In this document: positions 1 to 9,329 of the stretch, piece by piece
How the letters are laid out: each line of letters opens with the position of its first letter
Numbering within the stretch: the first letter of the stretch is position 1
Position numbers and translations under genes: made by a program
Source: Bacillus sp. 491mf
Lineage (GTDB): Bacteria > Bacillota > Bacilli > Bacillales > Bacillaceae_G
Reading direction: 5' to 3'
Length of the DNA: 35,318 nucleotides
Assembly (NCBI RefSeq): GCF_900112415.1
Contig: NZ_FOLV01000038.1
Span: forward strand, 1 to 35,318
The notes under the pieces: generated by a model
The model's input: the letters and a program-made list of their open reading frames with translations, nothing else
The model's database searches: none
Told to the model about the DNA's origin: nothing

Positions 1-156
1 GCTCAGAATCGCAGGACGCCCACGCCCCTGACAGAGAGGCGCTTTTTGCCTCGTCCGAGGGGGCGAAACGACCGGAGATTCTAGCCGCTGGAGCTGGACA
101 ATGCTTCCGCTGAATTTTGAGGCGGGAGTATTACTGCCCACAAATAGCGGGATAAA
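1..156 (-). repeat. bcr1 element carrying a nested second repeat (partial, runs off the window)
   Basis: Positions about 115-156 read, on the minus strand, as the left end of bcr1: ATAAA at 152-156, CCCGC, then a GGGCAGTAATAC segment and the strand around the CTCAAAATTCAGC loop. Positions 1-114 are a different structured repeat. It has the hairpin GAGGC/GCCTC at about 36-52 and an AGAATC/GATTCT pairing (5-10 with 77-82), and ends in GGAGCTGGACAATGCTT. The same composite occurs in the same orientation at the right end of the window. The bcr1 family (B. cereus group, non-autonomous, TTTAT target duplications) is established knowledge. The nesting is seen by comparison with the uninterrupted copy at 32543-32710. 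Confidence 0.85.
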
Positions 157-160
157 TCTA

Positions 161-198
161 AAGAAGATGATTTCTGTTAATGCAGAAATCATCTTCTT
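161..198 (-). terminator. Rho-independent terminator of ytfJ
   Basis: A perfect 16-bp stem AAGAAGATGATTTCTG with loop TTAATG lies 50 bases beyond the ytfJ stop. On the minus strand it ends in TTCTT followed by a moderately T-rich stretch. The stem is symmetrical and could act in both directions. Confidence 0.8.
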
Positions 199-247
199 CA
201 TATAGCATCATTTTTTAACGTCTTTTACAAAAGGTACATTTCATTTT

Positions 248-643
248 CTATATTTCATACTCCGGCTGTTCATCTTTTTGTTTGTTCATCATTTCTTTCA
301 CTTTATCAACTGCTTGCGGTGCTAATTCCACTATTTTATCAAGTATGTGCGTCTGTTTATCTAAATGAAGCACTTTCACACCTTCACTATTTACAACAAG
401 AAAAGCAATCGGATTAATAGAAACACCGCCGCTGCTCCCGCCGCCAAATGGATGATGATTATTATTTTCCAACTTCCCAAATTCACTGCCACCTGCCGCA
501 AAGCCAAAGCTTACTTTAGAAACCGTTAAGATAACACTTCCATCAGGTGACTGAATTGGATCACCAATAATTGTATTCACATCAATCATATGATTTAAAT
601 GCTGCATCGCTGTTGTCATTAATCCTTGAATTGGATGTTCCAT
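248..643 (-). CDS. ytfJ: GerW/YtfJ family sporulation protein
   Basis: A 131-residue protein of the YtfJ (GerW) family, which in B. subtilis is made in the forespore under sigma-F/sigma-G control and is linked to spore germination. The family pattern is clear: an N-terminal segment (HPIQGLMTTAMQHL) and a conserved core ending in a glycine-rich loop at about residues 66-75 (FGGGSSGGVS). The following strand is IAFLVV and the tail is charged. It has no signal peptide or membrane segment. The start has an excellent ribosome binding site, AGGGGGGAT, seven bases upstream. It lies downstream of ytfI on the same strand, as in B. subtilis, but a bcr1 element now fills the space between the two. Function is inferred from the family. 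Confidence 0.9.
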   Translation of the reverse strand: MEHPIQGLMTTAMQHLNHMIDVNTIIGDPIQSPDGSVILTVSKVSFGFAAGGSEFGKLENNNHHPFGGGSSGGVSINPIAFLVVNSEGVKVLHLDKQTHILDKIVELAPQAVDKVKEMMNKQKDEQPEYEI

Positions 644-658
644 ATAATCCCCCCTATA

Positions 659-790
659 TTTATCCCGCTATTAACGGGCAGTAAAGGCTTGAGAAGAGCA
701 GGGAAGAAAACTGCCCGTAAAAGCCCGATTGGTTCAACTAATAATCAGTGGGGATGAAAAAAATCCCCACTGATTAAAGTTTCACTTTAT
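659..790 (+). repeat. bcr1 copy 1, between ytfI and ytfJ
   Basis: A 132-bp copy bounded by perfect TTTAT direct repeats (659-663 and 786-790). It contains two hairpins: stem a CGGGCAGT/ACTGCCCG, and stem b AATCAGTGGGGA/TCCCCACTGATT. The right-hand TTTAT contains the ytfI stop codon (TAA read on the minus strand at 787-789), so the element begins exactly at the end of that gene. Confidence 0.92.
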
Positions 791-1416
791 TGCTGCATCG
801 CATGATCTGCCTGAATAACTCCTTGCTTCTTCAGAAATATAAACAACCGAATTGCCATCCTAACTGCTCGATATATGCGAAACGAAGCCGTTAATTCACA
901 ATGTGATGCCACAGTTTTCCCTTGAAAGATTGGAGTAATTTCAAGCTGCGGCGCACCAATAATTTCTACATATTGACCGGCAACGCCAACAATGATTCCT
1001 TTTGCCGACCATACATAGCCTGTAATAACTCCAGTACTCGCTGCATCACCTGTTCCAATTTGCGAATACCATCTCCAATTGTTGATTTTCACTTTTTGAA
1101 GAAAATCTTTAAACATAGTATGGATTTCTTGCAGCCTTTTTATAATCTCAGCTACACTGTCAAGCGCTGCCACCAATTTATCCTCAGTTCCGCCTTCCTC
1201 TCCTGCTTTTTCTATTTTTTGACTTGTTTTCCTTTGCTGCTTTTCAATCCGTTCTAGCACATCAAACGTATAATGAAACATCCAAATTTTTATTTGAAGC
1301 AAACATTGCTTTTCTGTTTCTGTATATAACAAACTAATTTTCAACGATAATTTCGATAACAAAATAAGTAAGACAAATAAAATAAGAATTCCAATTCCAA
1401 TCACAAGCCACTTCAT
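787..1416 (-). CDS. ytfI: DUF2953 membrane-anchored protein YtfI
   Basis: A 209-residue protein matching B. subtilis YtfI (DUF2953) by position, length and layout. One N-terminal membrane segment covers residues 3-22 (WLVIGIGILILFVLLILLS). A lysine/glutamate-rich linker follows at about 60-75, then a soluble domain with NNWRWYSQIGTGDAASTG and YVEIIGAPQLEITP motifs. The role of the family is not established. Its pairing with ytfJ and forespore expression in B. subtilis suggest a sporulation job, but that is inference. The ribosome binding site is AAAGGATGG. The gene diverges from the NAD kinase gene across about 155 bases. The stop codon is part of the bcr1 target duplication, so the last residues may predate or abut the insertion. 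Confidence 0.85.
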   Translation of the reverse strand: MKWLVIGIGILILFVLLILLSKLSLKISLLYTETEKQCLLQIKIWMFHYTFDVLERIEKQQRKTSQKIEKAGEEGGTEDKLVAALDSVAEIIKRLQEIHTMFKDFLQKVKINNWRWYSQIGTGDAASTGVITGYVWSAKGIIVGVAGQYVEIIGAPQLEITPIFQGKTVASHCELTASFRIYRAVRMAIRLFIFLKKQGVIQADHAMQQ

Positions 1417-1571
1417 CGTACCATCCTTTCATTTCGTATCCATTATCGACACGATATGAAAAAATTAAACGAACTTGAAAATATAGATTTTTCTAAAAAC
1501 AAAAGGATTTTTCATATTTTTATCGAAATATAATATTTGAACATATTATTTACTGCATGGAGGGATACAAA

Positions 1572-2375
1572 ATGGAAGATCGTCGCAATTTATTTTTCTT
1601 TTACGGTGATGACAAATCAACGCTTATCGAAAAAATGACACCAGTATACGACATTTTAAAGGAAAACGGATTTACAATACTAGACCATCCAAAGAACGCA
1701 AACGCTATCGTTAGTGTTGGCGACGACGGGACATTTTTGCAGGCTGTTAGAAAAACAGGATTTCGTGATGATTGCTTATACGCAGGGGTTTCGGCAACAG
1801 ATGATATTTCCTTTTACTGTGACTTCCACATCGACCATGTCGATAGCGCCCTTCAAGAAATCACAAAAAATGAAATTGAAGTAAGAAGATATCCAACCAT
1901 TCAAGTAACTGTCGATCATGACACATCTTTTTATTGCCTAAATGAATTTTCACTGCGCTCTAGCGTAATTAAAACATTTGTGTTAGATGTGTACATCGAT
2001 GATTTATATTTTGAAACATTCAGAGGGGATGGCTTAGTCGTTTCTACCCCAACAGGAAGCACTGCATATAATAAGTCACTAAGCGGCGCTGTCGTAGATC
2101 CATTAATTCCATGTTTCCAAGTAAGTGAGCTTGCTTCTTTAAATAACAATACGTACCGTACCCTTGGTTCTCCGTTCATCTTAAGCAACGATCGTACGTT
2201 AACATTAAAATTAACTCATAACGACAAAGATTATCCTGTTATGGGTATGGATAATGAAGCACTTAGCATTAAGCAAGTGGAAAAAGCAGTTGTTCGTTTA
2301 AGCGATAAACAAATCAAAACAGTGAAACTAAAAAACAATTCGTTCTGGGAAAAAGTACAAAGAACGTTTTTATAA
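1572..2375 (+). CDS. ytdI: NAD kinase 2 (inorganic polyphosphate/ATP-NAD kinase)
   Basis: Phosphorylates NAD to NADP in the cytoplasm. Of 267 residues, the usual length of the second Bacillus NAD kinase (YtdI, also called PpnK2/NadK2). Diagnostic motifs are GDDGTFL (50-56), the NE pair in LNEFSL (124-125), and TPTGSTAYNKSLSG (159-172), which binds the substrate nicotinamide nucleotide. An in-frame ATG at 1557 overlaps the ribosome binding site; the ATG at 1572 is preceded by GGAGGGA at correct distance and is preferred. The gene lies divergent to ytfI and convergent to the amidohydrolase, as in B. subtilis. Its stop codon TAA falls inside the ATAAA target duplication of a bcr1 copy. Confidence 0.93.
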   Translation: MEDRRNLFFFYGDDKSTLIEKMTPVYDILKENGFTILDHPKNANAIVSVGDDGTFLQAVRKTGFRDDCLYAGVSATDDISFYCDFHIDHVDSALQEITKNEIEVRRYPTIQVTVDHDTSFYCLNEFSLRSSVIKTFVLDVYIDDLYFETFRGDGLVVSTPTGSTAYNKSLSGAVVDPLIPCFQVSELASLNNNTYRTLGSPFILSNDRTLTLKLTHNDKDYPVMGMDNEALSIKQVEKAVVRLSDKQIKTVKLKNNSFWEKVQRTFL

Positions 2376-2496
2376 AGTGAAACTTTAATCAGTGGGGGGG
2401 TTTTCATCCCCCACTGATTATTATTAGTTGAACCAATCGGGCGCATGCCAGCAGTTTTCTTCCCTGCTCTTCTCCGCCCACGAATAACGGGATAAG
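2372..2496 (-). repeat. bcr1 copy 2, after the NAD kinase gene
   Basis: A 125-bp copy on the minus strand. It starts with ATAAA (2372-2376), which contains the TAA stop of the NAD kinase gene, and ends with ATAAG (2492-2496), a one-base-decayed duplication. The AATCAGTGGGG/CCCCACTGATT hairpin is intact. The other stem is rearranged: instead of GGGCAGT/ACTGCCC, GGGCG can pair with CGCCC. Confidence 0.9.
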
Positions 2497-2500
2497 AAAT

Positions 2501-2524
2501 AAAAGGCGGCATGTGCCGCCTTTT
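2501..2524 (-). terminator. Terminator of the ytcJ-type gene
   Basis: The stem AAAAGGCGGC/GCCGCCTTTT with a four-base loop overlaps the stop codon. On the minus strand it runs into TTTTATTTCTT, a good U-run. Confidence 0.85.
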
Positions 2525-4085
2525 ATTTCTTATACACAATCTCCCCATCCACAACCGTCATCATAACGTCTATCTCTTTTATTTCCTCTTCCTGTACGTT
2601 AAATATATCTCTATCTAATATCGTAAAATCCGCTTCATATCCCGCTGCAATTTTACCGCGGCTTTCTTCTTTTCCGATTGCATATGCGCTTCCTGTTGTG
2701 AACAGTGAAACTGCTTCAAATACTGTTAATCTTTCTTCTGGCATGTAACAGTTTCCATCCACAAAGCTCTTTCTTGTTACGGCGCTGTATATTCCTAAAA
2801 GTGGATTCACATGCTCGATTGGTGCATCCGAACCGCCTGCGCAGTGTAAACCAGCAGAGAGGAGTGTTTTCCATGCATATGCATACCGAAGCCGGTGCCC
2901 TCCTAGTTTTTCAATAACAGATGGAAAGTCAGAAGAAACGAAGACAGGCTGAATATCTAAAATCACTGGGAGCTTCTTCATGCGCTGGATTAATGCTTCA
3001 CGCGCAAGCTGACAATGAATAATACGGTCACGCTGTCCTTCTTTTGGCGGATGCATTTCAAGCGCATCAATTACATATTCAAGCGATAGATCACCAATTG
3101 TATGAATAGCAACAGGCATATGGAATTCTCTTGCTTGTTTGACGAGTTCCGCAAGCTCTTCGCGAGAAAAAATCGCAACGCCATTCGTTTCCTTTGCATC
3201 TTCGTATGCTTCACTAAGTAGCGCTGTTCGACCACCAAAGGAACCGTCTGAAAAAATTTTCATTGCCCCAAACTCAATATAATGTGTATTCTCATATTGC
3301 TTACGTTCGTGTGCTACTTCATGATGAACAAGAAGATGCGCTTTAAACGACAAATTTCGAACGACTTCCGTAAAGGCATTGTATGTTTTTTGAAAACCAC
3401 CATAGTAGTTTAAGTCTTCTGTATGACCGCCAACTAGTCCGTATTGCCAACAATCTTGAATTGCTGTTTGCAGTGCCTTCGTTAAATAAACTGCATCGAT
3501 TTCCGGTTGAATAGGAGCGATTAAATCCTGCGCTTGTTCATACAATAAACCTGTGAATTCACCATGTTGATCACGGCCAATCTCTCCGCCTTTTGGGTCT
3601 TCTCTACCTTGCATAATCTCAGCTTTCTCAAGAATATAAGAGTTCACCAACGTTACATGACGGCAAACACGTTTCAATAGAATAGGATGATGAAGTGATA
3701 AATCATCTAAATCCCGTTTATGTACATCTTTTCGATCTGTAAAATTATTTTCATTCCAGCCCTCGCCAATAATCCATTCTCCTTGCTTCGCCCTGTTCAC
3801 TCGCTCAGCAACAAGGTTTAGCACTTCCTCATAAGATGTGCATGCTGATAAATCTAGGCGAAGCAATCGTTCTCCGTGTCCGATAAGATGCATATGACTA
3901 TCGACAAGACCAGGAAGCATTGTTTTCCCTTCTAAATTGACGAACTGTTTCGGCTGATACTGTTCTTCTAGTTCTTCTTTCCCTCCAGCGACAATAATTT
4001 TACCGTTCTCTACGTAAACAGCTTCGACTCCTCCTCCTTCTTCTTCCATCGTATAAATGTTTCCGCCGTGCCAAAGTTCTCCCAT
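2523..4085 (-). CDS. ytcJ: YtcJ-type amidohydrolase (amidohydrolase 3 family)
   Basis: A 520-residue cytoplasmic metal-dependent hydrolase related to N-substituted formamide deformylases and to B. subtilis YtcJ, which sits at the same place. An N-terminal beta-sandwich (GGNIYTM, VEAVYVENGKIIVAGG) leads into the TIM barrel. The metal-binding HxH is in GLVDSHMHLIGHG near residue 70. Further motifs are MKIFSDGSFGGRTA, AIHTIGD and GGSDAPIEHVNPLLGIY, and the C-terminal segment GYEADFTILD closes the sandwich. The substrate is unknown. The start at 4085 is chosen because GGGGGAG sits six bases upstream; a longer frame reaching 4130 would overlap the neighbouring gene. The 19-base gap to the upstream 2H phosphoesterase gene suggests co-transcription. 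Confidence 0.88.
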   Translation of the reverse strand: MGELWHGGNIYTMEEEGGGVEAVYVENGKIIVAGGKEELEEQYQPKQFVNLEGKTMLPGLVDSHMHLIGHGERLLRLDLSACTSYEEVLNLVAERVNRAKQGEWIIGEGWNENNFTDRKDVHKRDLDDLSLHHPILLKRVCRHVTLVNSYILEKAEIMQGREDPKGGEIGRDQHGEFTGLLYEQAQDLIAPIQPEIDAVYLTKALQTAIQDCWQYGLVGGHTEDLNYYGGFQKTYNAFTEVVRNLSFKAHLLVHHEVAHERKQYENTHYIEFGAMKIFSDGSFGGRTALLSEAYEDAKETNGVAIFSREELAELVKQAREFHMPVAIHTIGDLSLEYVIDALEMHPPKEGQRDRIIHCQLAREALIQRMKKLPVILDIQPVFVSSDFPSVIEKLGGHRLRYAYAWKTLLSAGLHCAGGSDAPIEHVNPLLGIYSAVTRKSFVDGNCYMPEERLTVFEAVSLFTTGSAYAIGKEESRGKIAAGYEADFTILDRDIFNVQEEEIKEIDVMMTVVDGEIVYKK

Positions 4086-4104
4086 TTTTTCTCCCCCTTT
4101 TTTA

Positions 4105-4677
4105 TTAGCTATGAACACTGTTTGTGACACCGGTTAACCTTTTTGAAAAAATAATCGGTGCATCCACACATTTTTTATTTTTATATTCAACTTTAATAAG
4201 CGCAATTTCATTAATAACTGCATCTACTTTCTCTATTCTGTTTGTACAATATTGAAACGCTTCATGAAACTTTTCTTCCGTTAAGTGATTAGCAATTGTA
4301 CAATGCGGAATCCAATTTCCTGGAAGATATAATGAAGATGGATTGTCGCTATATTTTTTCATTTTCTCATGGAAATTGTGATGAAAATCCAATAATGTTT
4401 TTGTAGGTACAGGAGATAAAAACACTGTCTGAGATGCTAAAAATGTTCCTAATGTGCCTAGTGTTATAGGAATGCTACTCGTCTCTTGTAAAACTTGATT
4501 CATGTCTTCTATAAAAGATTCTGGCTCAATGTTTTGATAACTAGCAATTGTAATATGAGGTCTTCTATTAGGAGCTTCTTTAGAATAATAAGAAATCCCG
4601 CTTCCACACAACTCATTCCATACTGCATGTAGTTCTTTTTCTGTTGTTTCATCGAACAAAGCAATTACACCGTACAT
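4105..4677 (-). CDS. 2H phosphoesterase (2'-5' RNA ligase-like)
   Basis: A 190-residue member of the 2H phosphoesterase superfamily, whose members open cyclic phosphodiesters or cleave/ligate 2'-5' RNA bonds. The two catalytic motifs are clear: HIT at residues 41-43 in RRPHITIASY, and HCT at 125-127 in WIPHCTIANH. No extra domains are seen. The true substrate is unknown, as for most bacterial members. The ATG at 4677 follows GGAGGGA at a suitable distance; a longer frame beginning at 4695 would include the ribosome binding site itself. The gene is immediately upstream of, and probably co-transcribed with, the amidohydrolase. It is absent from this place in B. subtilis as far as I recall. Confidence 0.85.
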   Translation of the reverse strand: MYGVIALFDETTEKELHAVWNELCGSGISYYSKEAPNRRPHITIASYQNIEPESFIEDMNQVLQETSSIPITLGTLGTFLASQTVFLSPVPTKTLLDFHHNFHEKMKKYSDNPSSLYLPGNWIPHCTIANHLTEEKFHEAFQYCTNRIEKVDAVINEIALIKVEYKNKKCVDAPIIFSKRLTGVTNSVHS

Positions 4678-4751
4678 TTTCTCCCTCCAAAACATTATTT
4701 CTTATTATCTCAATTTTCTTATAATAACATTATAAAACACTCCCTCCGATT

Positions 4752-4787
4752 AAACAAAAAACCCAATTCTATTTGAATAGAATCGGG
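4752..4787 (-). terminator. Terminator of the acyl-CoA synthetase gene
   Basis: On the minus strand GCCCGATTCTATT-CA-AATAGAATTGGG is followed by TTTTTTGTTT, a 12-bp stem with one G-U pair and a strong U-run. Confidence 0.9.
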
Positions 4788-4806
4788 CAGAGTAAAGTGT
4801 GTTATA

Positions 4807-6393
4807 TTACTTGGAGGCCAACTCCATTTCACGTTTTCGCAGCTCTACGCGGCGAATTTTACCGGAAATCGTTTTTGGCAGTTCTTTCACAAATTCAATT
4901 TTACGCGGGTATTTATAAGGCGCCGTTAATTCTTTCACATGTTCTTGTAAGAGCGGAATTAACGTGCTGTCTTGCTCATCGATATTTTCTTTTAACACGA
5001 TAAAGGCTTTTACGATATTTCCTCGTATTTCATCTGGACTTGCCACAACTGCACATTCTCTGACATACGGATGTTTGACCAGTGCATCTTCCACTTCGAA
5101 TGGTCCGATTGTATAGCCAGAGCTAATTATAATATCGTCGCCGCGCCCTTCAAACCAAAAGTAGCCATCTTCATCCTTTTTGGCCTGGTCACCTGTAATG
5201 TAATAATCGCCGCGAAATTGCATAGCCGTGCGCTCTTGGTCTTTATAGTACTGTTTAAATAATGCCGGTGTTTTCACATGTACGGCAATATCCCCTACTT
5301 CTCCCGGAAGAACTGGATTACCGTCCTCATCCACGATCTCAACTTGATTGCCTGGCGTTGGTTTCCCCATCGAACCAGGTTTGATGTCCATTCCTTTTAA
5401 TACGCCAACAAGTAATGTATTTTCCGTTTGCCCATATCCATCACGAACCATTACTTGAAAATACTTTCGAAATGTATCAATAACTTCTCTGTTCAATGGT
5501 TCTCCTGCTGAAACCGCACTATGCAAAGAAGAGAGGTCATATTGCTGTAAGGTCTCCACTTTCGCCATTAAACGATATTCAGTCGGCGTACAGCACAGTA
5601 CATTTACTTTGTTATCACTTAATAACTGTAAATATGTTTCTGGATCAAATTTCCCGTGATACACAAATCCCGTTGCACCTGAACCGAGCGTCGCAAGAAA
5701 CGGACTCCACACCCACTTTTGCCACCCTGGACTTGCTGTTGCCCATACAACATCATTCTCTTCAATTGCTAACCAATTCGCAGCGCTCGTACGAAGATGA
5801 GCATACGCCCAAGCATGCGTATGTACGACACCCTTTGGATTGCCTGTTGTTCCAGATGTATACGATAAGAAAACCATATCATCACACTTTGTTTCTGCTA
5901 TTTCTAATACAGCACTCTCTGTATGAAGTGCTTCCTGTATATTATTCCAGCCTTCTAGCGGTTTTTCGCTTAATACAAACTTATGAAGGGAATGCACAGC
6001 TTCGATTCCGTCGAATTGTCCTATATACGGTTCATAACTTACAATCGCTTTTACTTCTCCGTGTTCGATTCGATATTCAATATCTTTTTTGCGCAGCATT
6101 TCTGAACTTGGAATCACGACAAATCCCGCTTTTATTGCGGCAATATACGTCATATATGTTTCAATAAGACGCGGCATCATAATAAGAAGCTTGTCCCCTT
6201 TTTGCAGACCGCTATTTATAAAAGCGTTTCCAATTTTATTCGCACCTTGTAACAATTCCCTGTATGTGACTTCTCTTTTATTCCCTTGATCATCTTGCCA
6301 AATAAGTGCAAGTCTATTTGGCTCATGTGCATAACGCTCCATCTCTTCGACTAAATTATACATCGGCGGCGCTAATAGCTCTTCCCGGTTCAT
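4807..6393 (-). CDS. ytcI: Short/branched-chain acyl-CoA synthetase (YtcI/MbcS type)
   Basis: A 528-residue AMP-forming acyl-CoA ligase that activates a short carboxylic acid to its CoA thioester. The ATP loop YTSGTTGNPKG is at 178-188, the YGQTEN motif lies in the middle, and ITGDQAKKDEDGYFWFEGRGDD forms the hinge. The C-terminal catalytic lysine is K512 in KTISGKIRR, a site of the type that AcuA-like enzymes acetylate. It is the positional counterpart of B. subtilis YtcI. MbcS-type methylbutyryl-CoA synthetases that prime branched fatty acids are relatives, so a branched-chain acid is a plausible substrate (inference). A 14/15 match to the CodY box lies 45-59 bases upstream of the start, fitting control by branched-chain amino acid levels. 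Confidence 0.88.
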   Translation of the reverse strand: MNREELLAPPMYNLVEEMERYAHEPNRLALIWQDDQGNKREVTYRELLQGANKIGNAFINSGLQKGDKLLIMMPRLIETYMTYIAAIKAGFVVIPSSEMLRKKDIEYRIEHGEVKAIVSYEPYIGQFDGIEAVHSLHKFVLSEKPLEGWNNIQEALHTESAVLEIAETKCDDMVFLSYTSGTTGNPKGVVHTHAWAYAHLRTSAANWLAIEENDVVWATASPGWQKWVWSPFLATLGSGATGFVYHGKFDPETYLQLLSDNKVNVLCCTPTEYRLMAKVETLQQYDLSSLHSAVSAGEPLNREVIDTFRKYFQVMVRDGYGQTENTLLVGVLKGMDIKPGSMGKPTPGNQVEIVDEDGNPVLPGEVGDIAVHVKTPALFKQYYKDQERTAMQFRGDYYITGDQAKKDEDGYFWFEGRGDDIIISSGYTIGPFEVEDALVKHPYVRECAVVASPDEIRGNIVKAFIVLKENIDEQDSTLIPLLQEHVKELTAPYKYPRKIEFVKELPKTISGKIRRVELRKREMELASK

Positions 6394-6437
6394 ACTCTTC
6401 CCCCTTTATTCTGTCCATCCTCCCTTTAATAATATAG

Positions 6438-6452
6438 AATTTTCTGTAAATT
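6438..6452 (-). promoter_or_regulatory. CodY box upstream of ytcI
   Basis: AATTTTCTGTAAATT matches the CodY consensus AATTTTCWGAAAATT at 14 of 15 positions. It lies 45-59 bases before the ytcI start in the promoter/leader area. CodY is the GTP- and branched-chain-amino-acid-sensing repressor of low-GC Gram-positives. Binding is inferred. Confidence 0.7.
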
Positions 6453-6548
6453 TTAAACCCTCTTCTTTTGACAAATTTGTTTATATTTTGACCAATTGGC
6501 TACAATAGTAGATGTTTTCTCTTATTTTTTGACATAAAACAACAAAAA

Positions 6549-6574
6549 GAAAGAGCGGGAAATCCCACTCTTTC
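6549..6574 (-). terminator. Terminator of sspA
   Basis: On the minus strand GAAAGAGTGGGA-TT-TCCCGCTCTTTC is followed by TTTTTGTT, directly after the spore protein gene. Confidence 0.9.
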
Positions 6575-6594
6575 TAAGCCACTATATATGGTTG

Positions 6595-6789
6595 TTAGCG
6601 TTGAAAACCGCCTAATTGTTGTTCAGCCATTGCAACTAAACGTTTTGTGATTTCTCCACCAACAGATCCGTTAGCACGAGATGTTGTATCAGCTCCAAGT
6701 TGTACACCAAACTCTTGAGCGATTTCGTATTTCATTTGATCTAAAGCTGCTTCTGCTCCAAAAACTGCTAATTTGTTTGTGTTTGCCAT
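6595..6789 (-). CDS. sspA: Alpha/beta-type small acid-soluble spore protein
   Basis: A 64-residue protein that coats and protects DNA in the dormant spore and is degraded at germination. It has the typical glutamate-rich start of the core, with the GPR protease site in YEIAQEFGV (cleavage after E, residues about 22-23). It also has the second conserved block [28 protein letters not shown]. The length and position next to thiI match B. subtilis sspA. The ribosome binding site is AAGGAGGTGA, close to ideal for a highly expressed gene. A sigma-G-like promoter is seen upstream, as expected for late forespore expression, and a terminator isolates the gene. Confidence 0.95.
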   Translation of the reverse strand: MANTNKLAVFGAEAALDQMKYEIAQEFGVQLGADTTSRANGSVGGEITKRLVAMAEQQLGGFQR

Positions 6790-6812
6790 ATAGTATCACC
6801 TCCTTGTGAGTA

Positions 6813-6842
6813 TAGAGTGTGATAAACTATATGGCTTCATAC
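6813..6842 (-). promoter_or_regulatory. Candidate sigma-G promoter of sspA
   Basis: On the minus strand GTATGA (6837-6842), 17 bases, then CACTCTA (6813-6819), 24 bases upstream of the start. It resembles sigma-G elements but the -10 is imperfect, so this is a tentative call supported by gene identity. Confidence 0.4.
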
Positions 6843-6868
6843 ATATCTTTTAATGGTAATTTATGGTT

Positions 6869-8086
<1,218 letters not shown>

Positions 8087-9229
8087 TTACCTCATCACTT
8101 CATATAATTTTGGCAATGTTTCTTTTATAATTCCTTCGAATTGTTTTACTTCTTCTATCGTATTTTCCGCAGTTAAACTAATACGAATCGCACTTTCTGC
8201 TACCGCATGCGGCAAGCCCATCGCTAGTAAAACATGGCTTACTTCGTTTGCTCTTGAAGAACAAGCAGATTTTGTTGATACATACACACCACGTTCTTCC
8301 AAAGCATGCACAACAATTTCTGGCTTTAATCCGACAAATGATACGTTTAGAATATGTGGTGCCGTCTGTTCTTTCGGTGTATTAATTGTAACATCCTTCA
8401 TACCTTTAAACATGCGAATCAGTTCTTCCTTTAACTCGCGAAGATGCCCCGTATTTTCGGACTGTTTTTCTAAAGTCATTCGCAAAGCTTTGATCATCGC
8501 AACAATTCCTGGTAAGTTTTCTGTACCAGAACGGTAACGCAACTCTTGTCCACCACCCGATAAAACTGGATCGAGTCTTACACCATCACGAACATAGAGA
8601 AGTCCTGTTCCTTTTACACTATGGAACTTATGCCCCGAAATTGTGCAAAGATCAATATGACTTTCATACAAATCAAGCGGGACTTTTCCAATTCCTTGCA
8701 CATGATCAACGTGGAATCGTACTTTCGGATAGTTCGTTAATAACTTCCCAACTTCATCAACCGGCTGAACCGCGCCTGTTTCGTTATTGACGTGAATCAT
8801 CGAAACAAGAATGGTATCATCTCGAAGAGCACGTTTCACATCTTCTACTGATACAACACCATTTTCATTTACCGGCAAATATGTAACGTCAAAACCAAGA
8901 TTTTCTAGCTGCTTATATGCTTCAAACACAGAAGCGTGTTCAATGTTTGTTGTAATCATATGCTTACCACGGGAGCGATTTCTCATCGCAATCCCCTTAA
9001 TTGCAAGGTTATTTCCTTCTGTTCCTCCAGACGTAAAGACAATTTCTGAAGGCTTTACGCGAAGAAGCTGAGCTGCAATCGTACGTGATTGCGTTAATAA
9101 ACGCTCTGATTCTCCTCCAAGGGAATGAATAGAAGAAGGATTTCCAAAATATTTTCCTGCAACTGTCACATAAGATTGCAAGGCTTCCGGGTACGGCTTT
9201 GTCGTCGCACTATTATCAAAGTAAATCAT
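8087..9229 (-). CDS. nifZ: Cysteine desulfurase (NifZ/IscS type, partner of ThiI)
   Basis: A 380-residue PLP enzyme that takes sulfur from cysteine as an enzyme persulfide. The N-terminal IYFDNSATT motif is followed by SGGTEGNNLAI. The PLP lysine is K201 in SGHKFHSVKG, and the persulfide cysteine is C323 in STKSACSSR. In B. subtilis the dedicated donor to ThiI at this locus is NifZ, which this copy matches in position. The ribosome binding site is AAAGGGGAA. Upstream lies an unusually long, structured leader with an extended -10 element and a 51-bp bcr1 relic. The braB gene that follows nifZ's neighbour in B. subtilis is missing here, leaving ezrA directly upstream. Confidence 0.93.
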   Translation of the reverse strand: MIYFDNSATTKPYPEALQSYVTVAGKYFGNPSSIHSLGGESERLLTQSRTIAAQLLRVKPSEIVFTSGGTEGNNLAIKGIAMRNRSRGKHMITTNIEHASVFEAYKQLENLGFDVTYLPVNENGVVSVEDVKRALRDDTILVSMIHVNNETGAVQPVDEVGKLLTNYPKVRFHVDHVQGIGKVPLDLYESHIDLCTISGHKFHSVKGTGLLYVRDGVRLDPVLSGGGQELRYRSGTENLPGIVAMIKALRMTLEKQSENTGHLRELKEELIRMFKGMKDVTINTPKEQTAPHILNVSFVGLKPEIVVHALEERGVYVSTKSACSSRANEVSHVLLAMGLPHAVAESAIRISLTAENTIEEVKQFEGIIKETLPKLYEVMR

Positions 9230-9261
9230 TGTTATTCCCCTTTCACCGATATCGAAATCCT

Positions 9262-9312
9262 ATAAAGTGAAACTCCTTTACTTTACGAGAAAGACCTTCG
9301 TAGCGGGATAAT
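9262..9312 (-). repeat. 51-bp internally deleted bcr1
   Basis: The ends match bcr1: ATAAAGTGAAACT (9262-9274) on one side and GCGGGATAAT (9303-9312) on the other, with target-like ATAAA and ATAAT. Both internal hairpins are gone. It sits in the leader of the cysteine desulfurase gene. Confidence 0.65.
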
Positions 9313-9329
9313 CATATCATACACTCATG

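Noticed and set aside
1515-1540. Promoter for NAD kinase (TTTTCA...TATAAT)
   Set aside because: The spacing is about 14 bases and the -35 is weak, so it was not listed as a feature.
5496-6167. Long plus-strand open frame of 223 codons
   Set aside because: It is antisense to the acyl-CoA synthetase gene, has leucine/histidine-rich low-information sequence and no ribosome binding site; a shadow frame.
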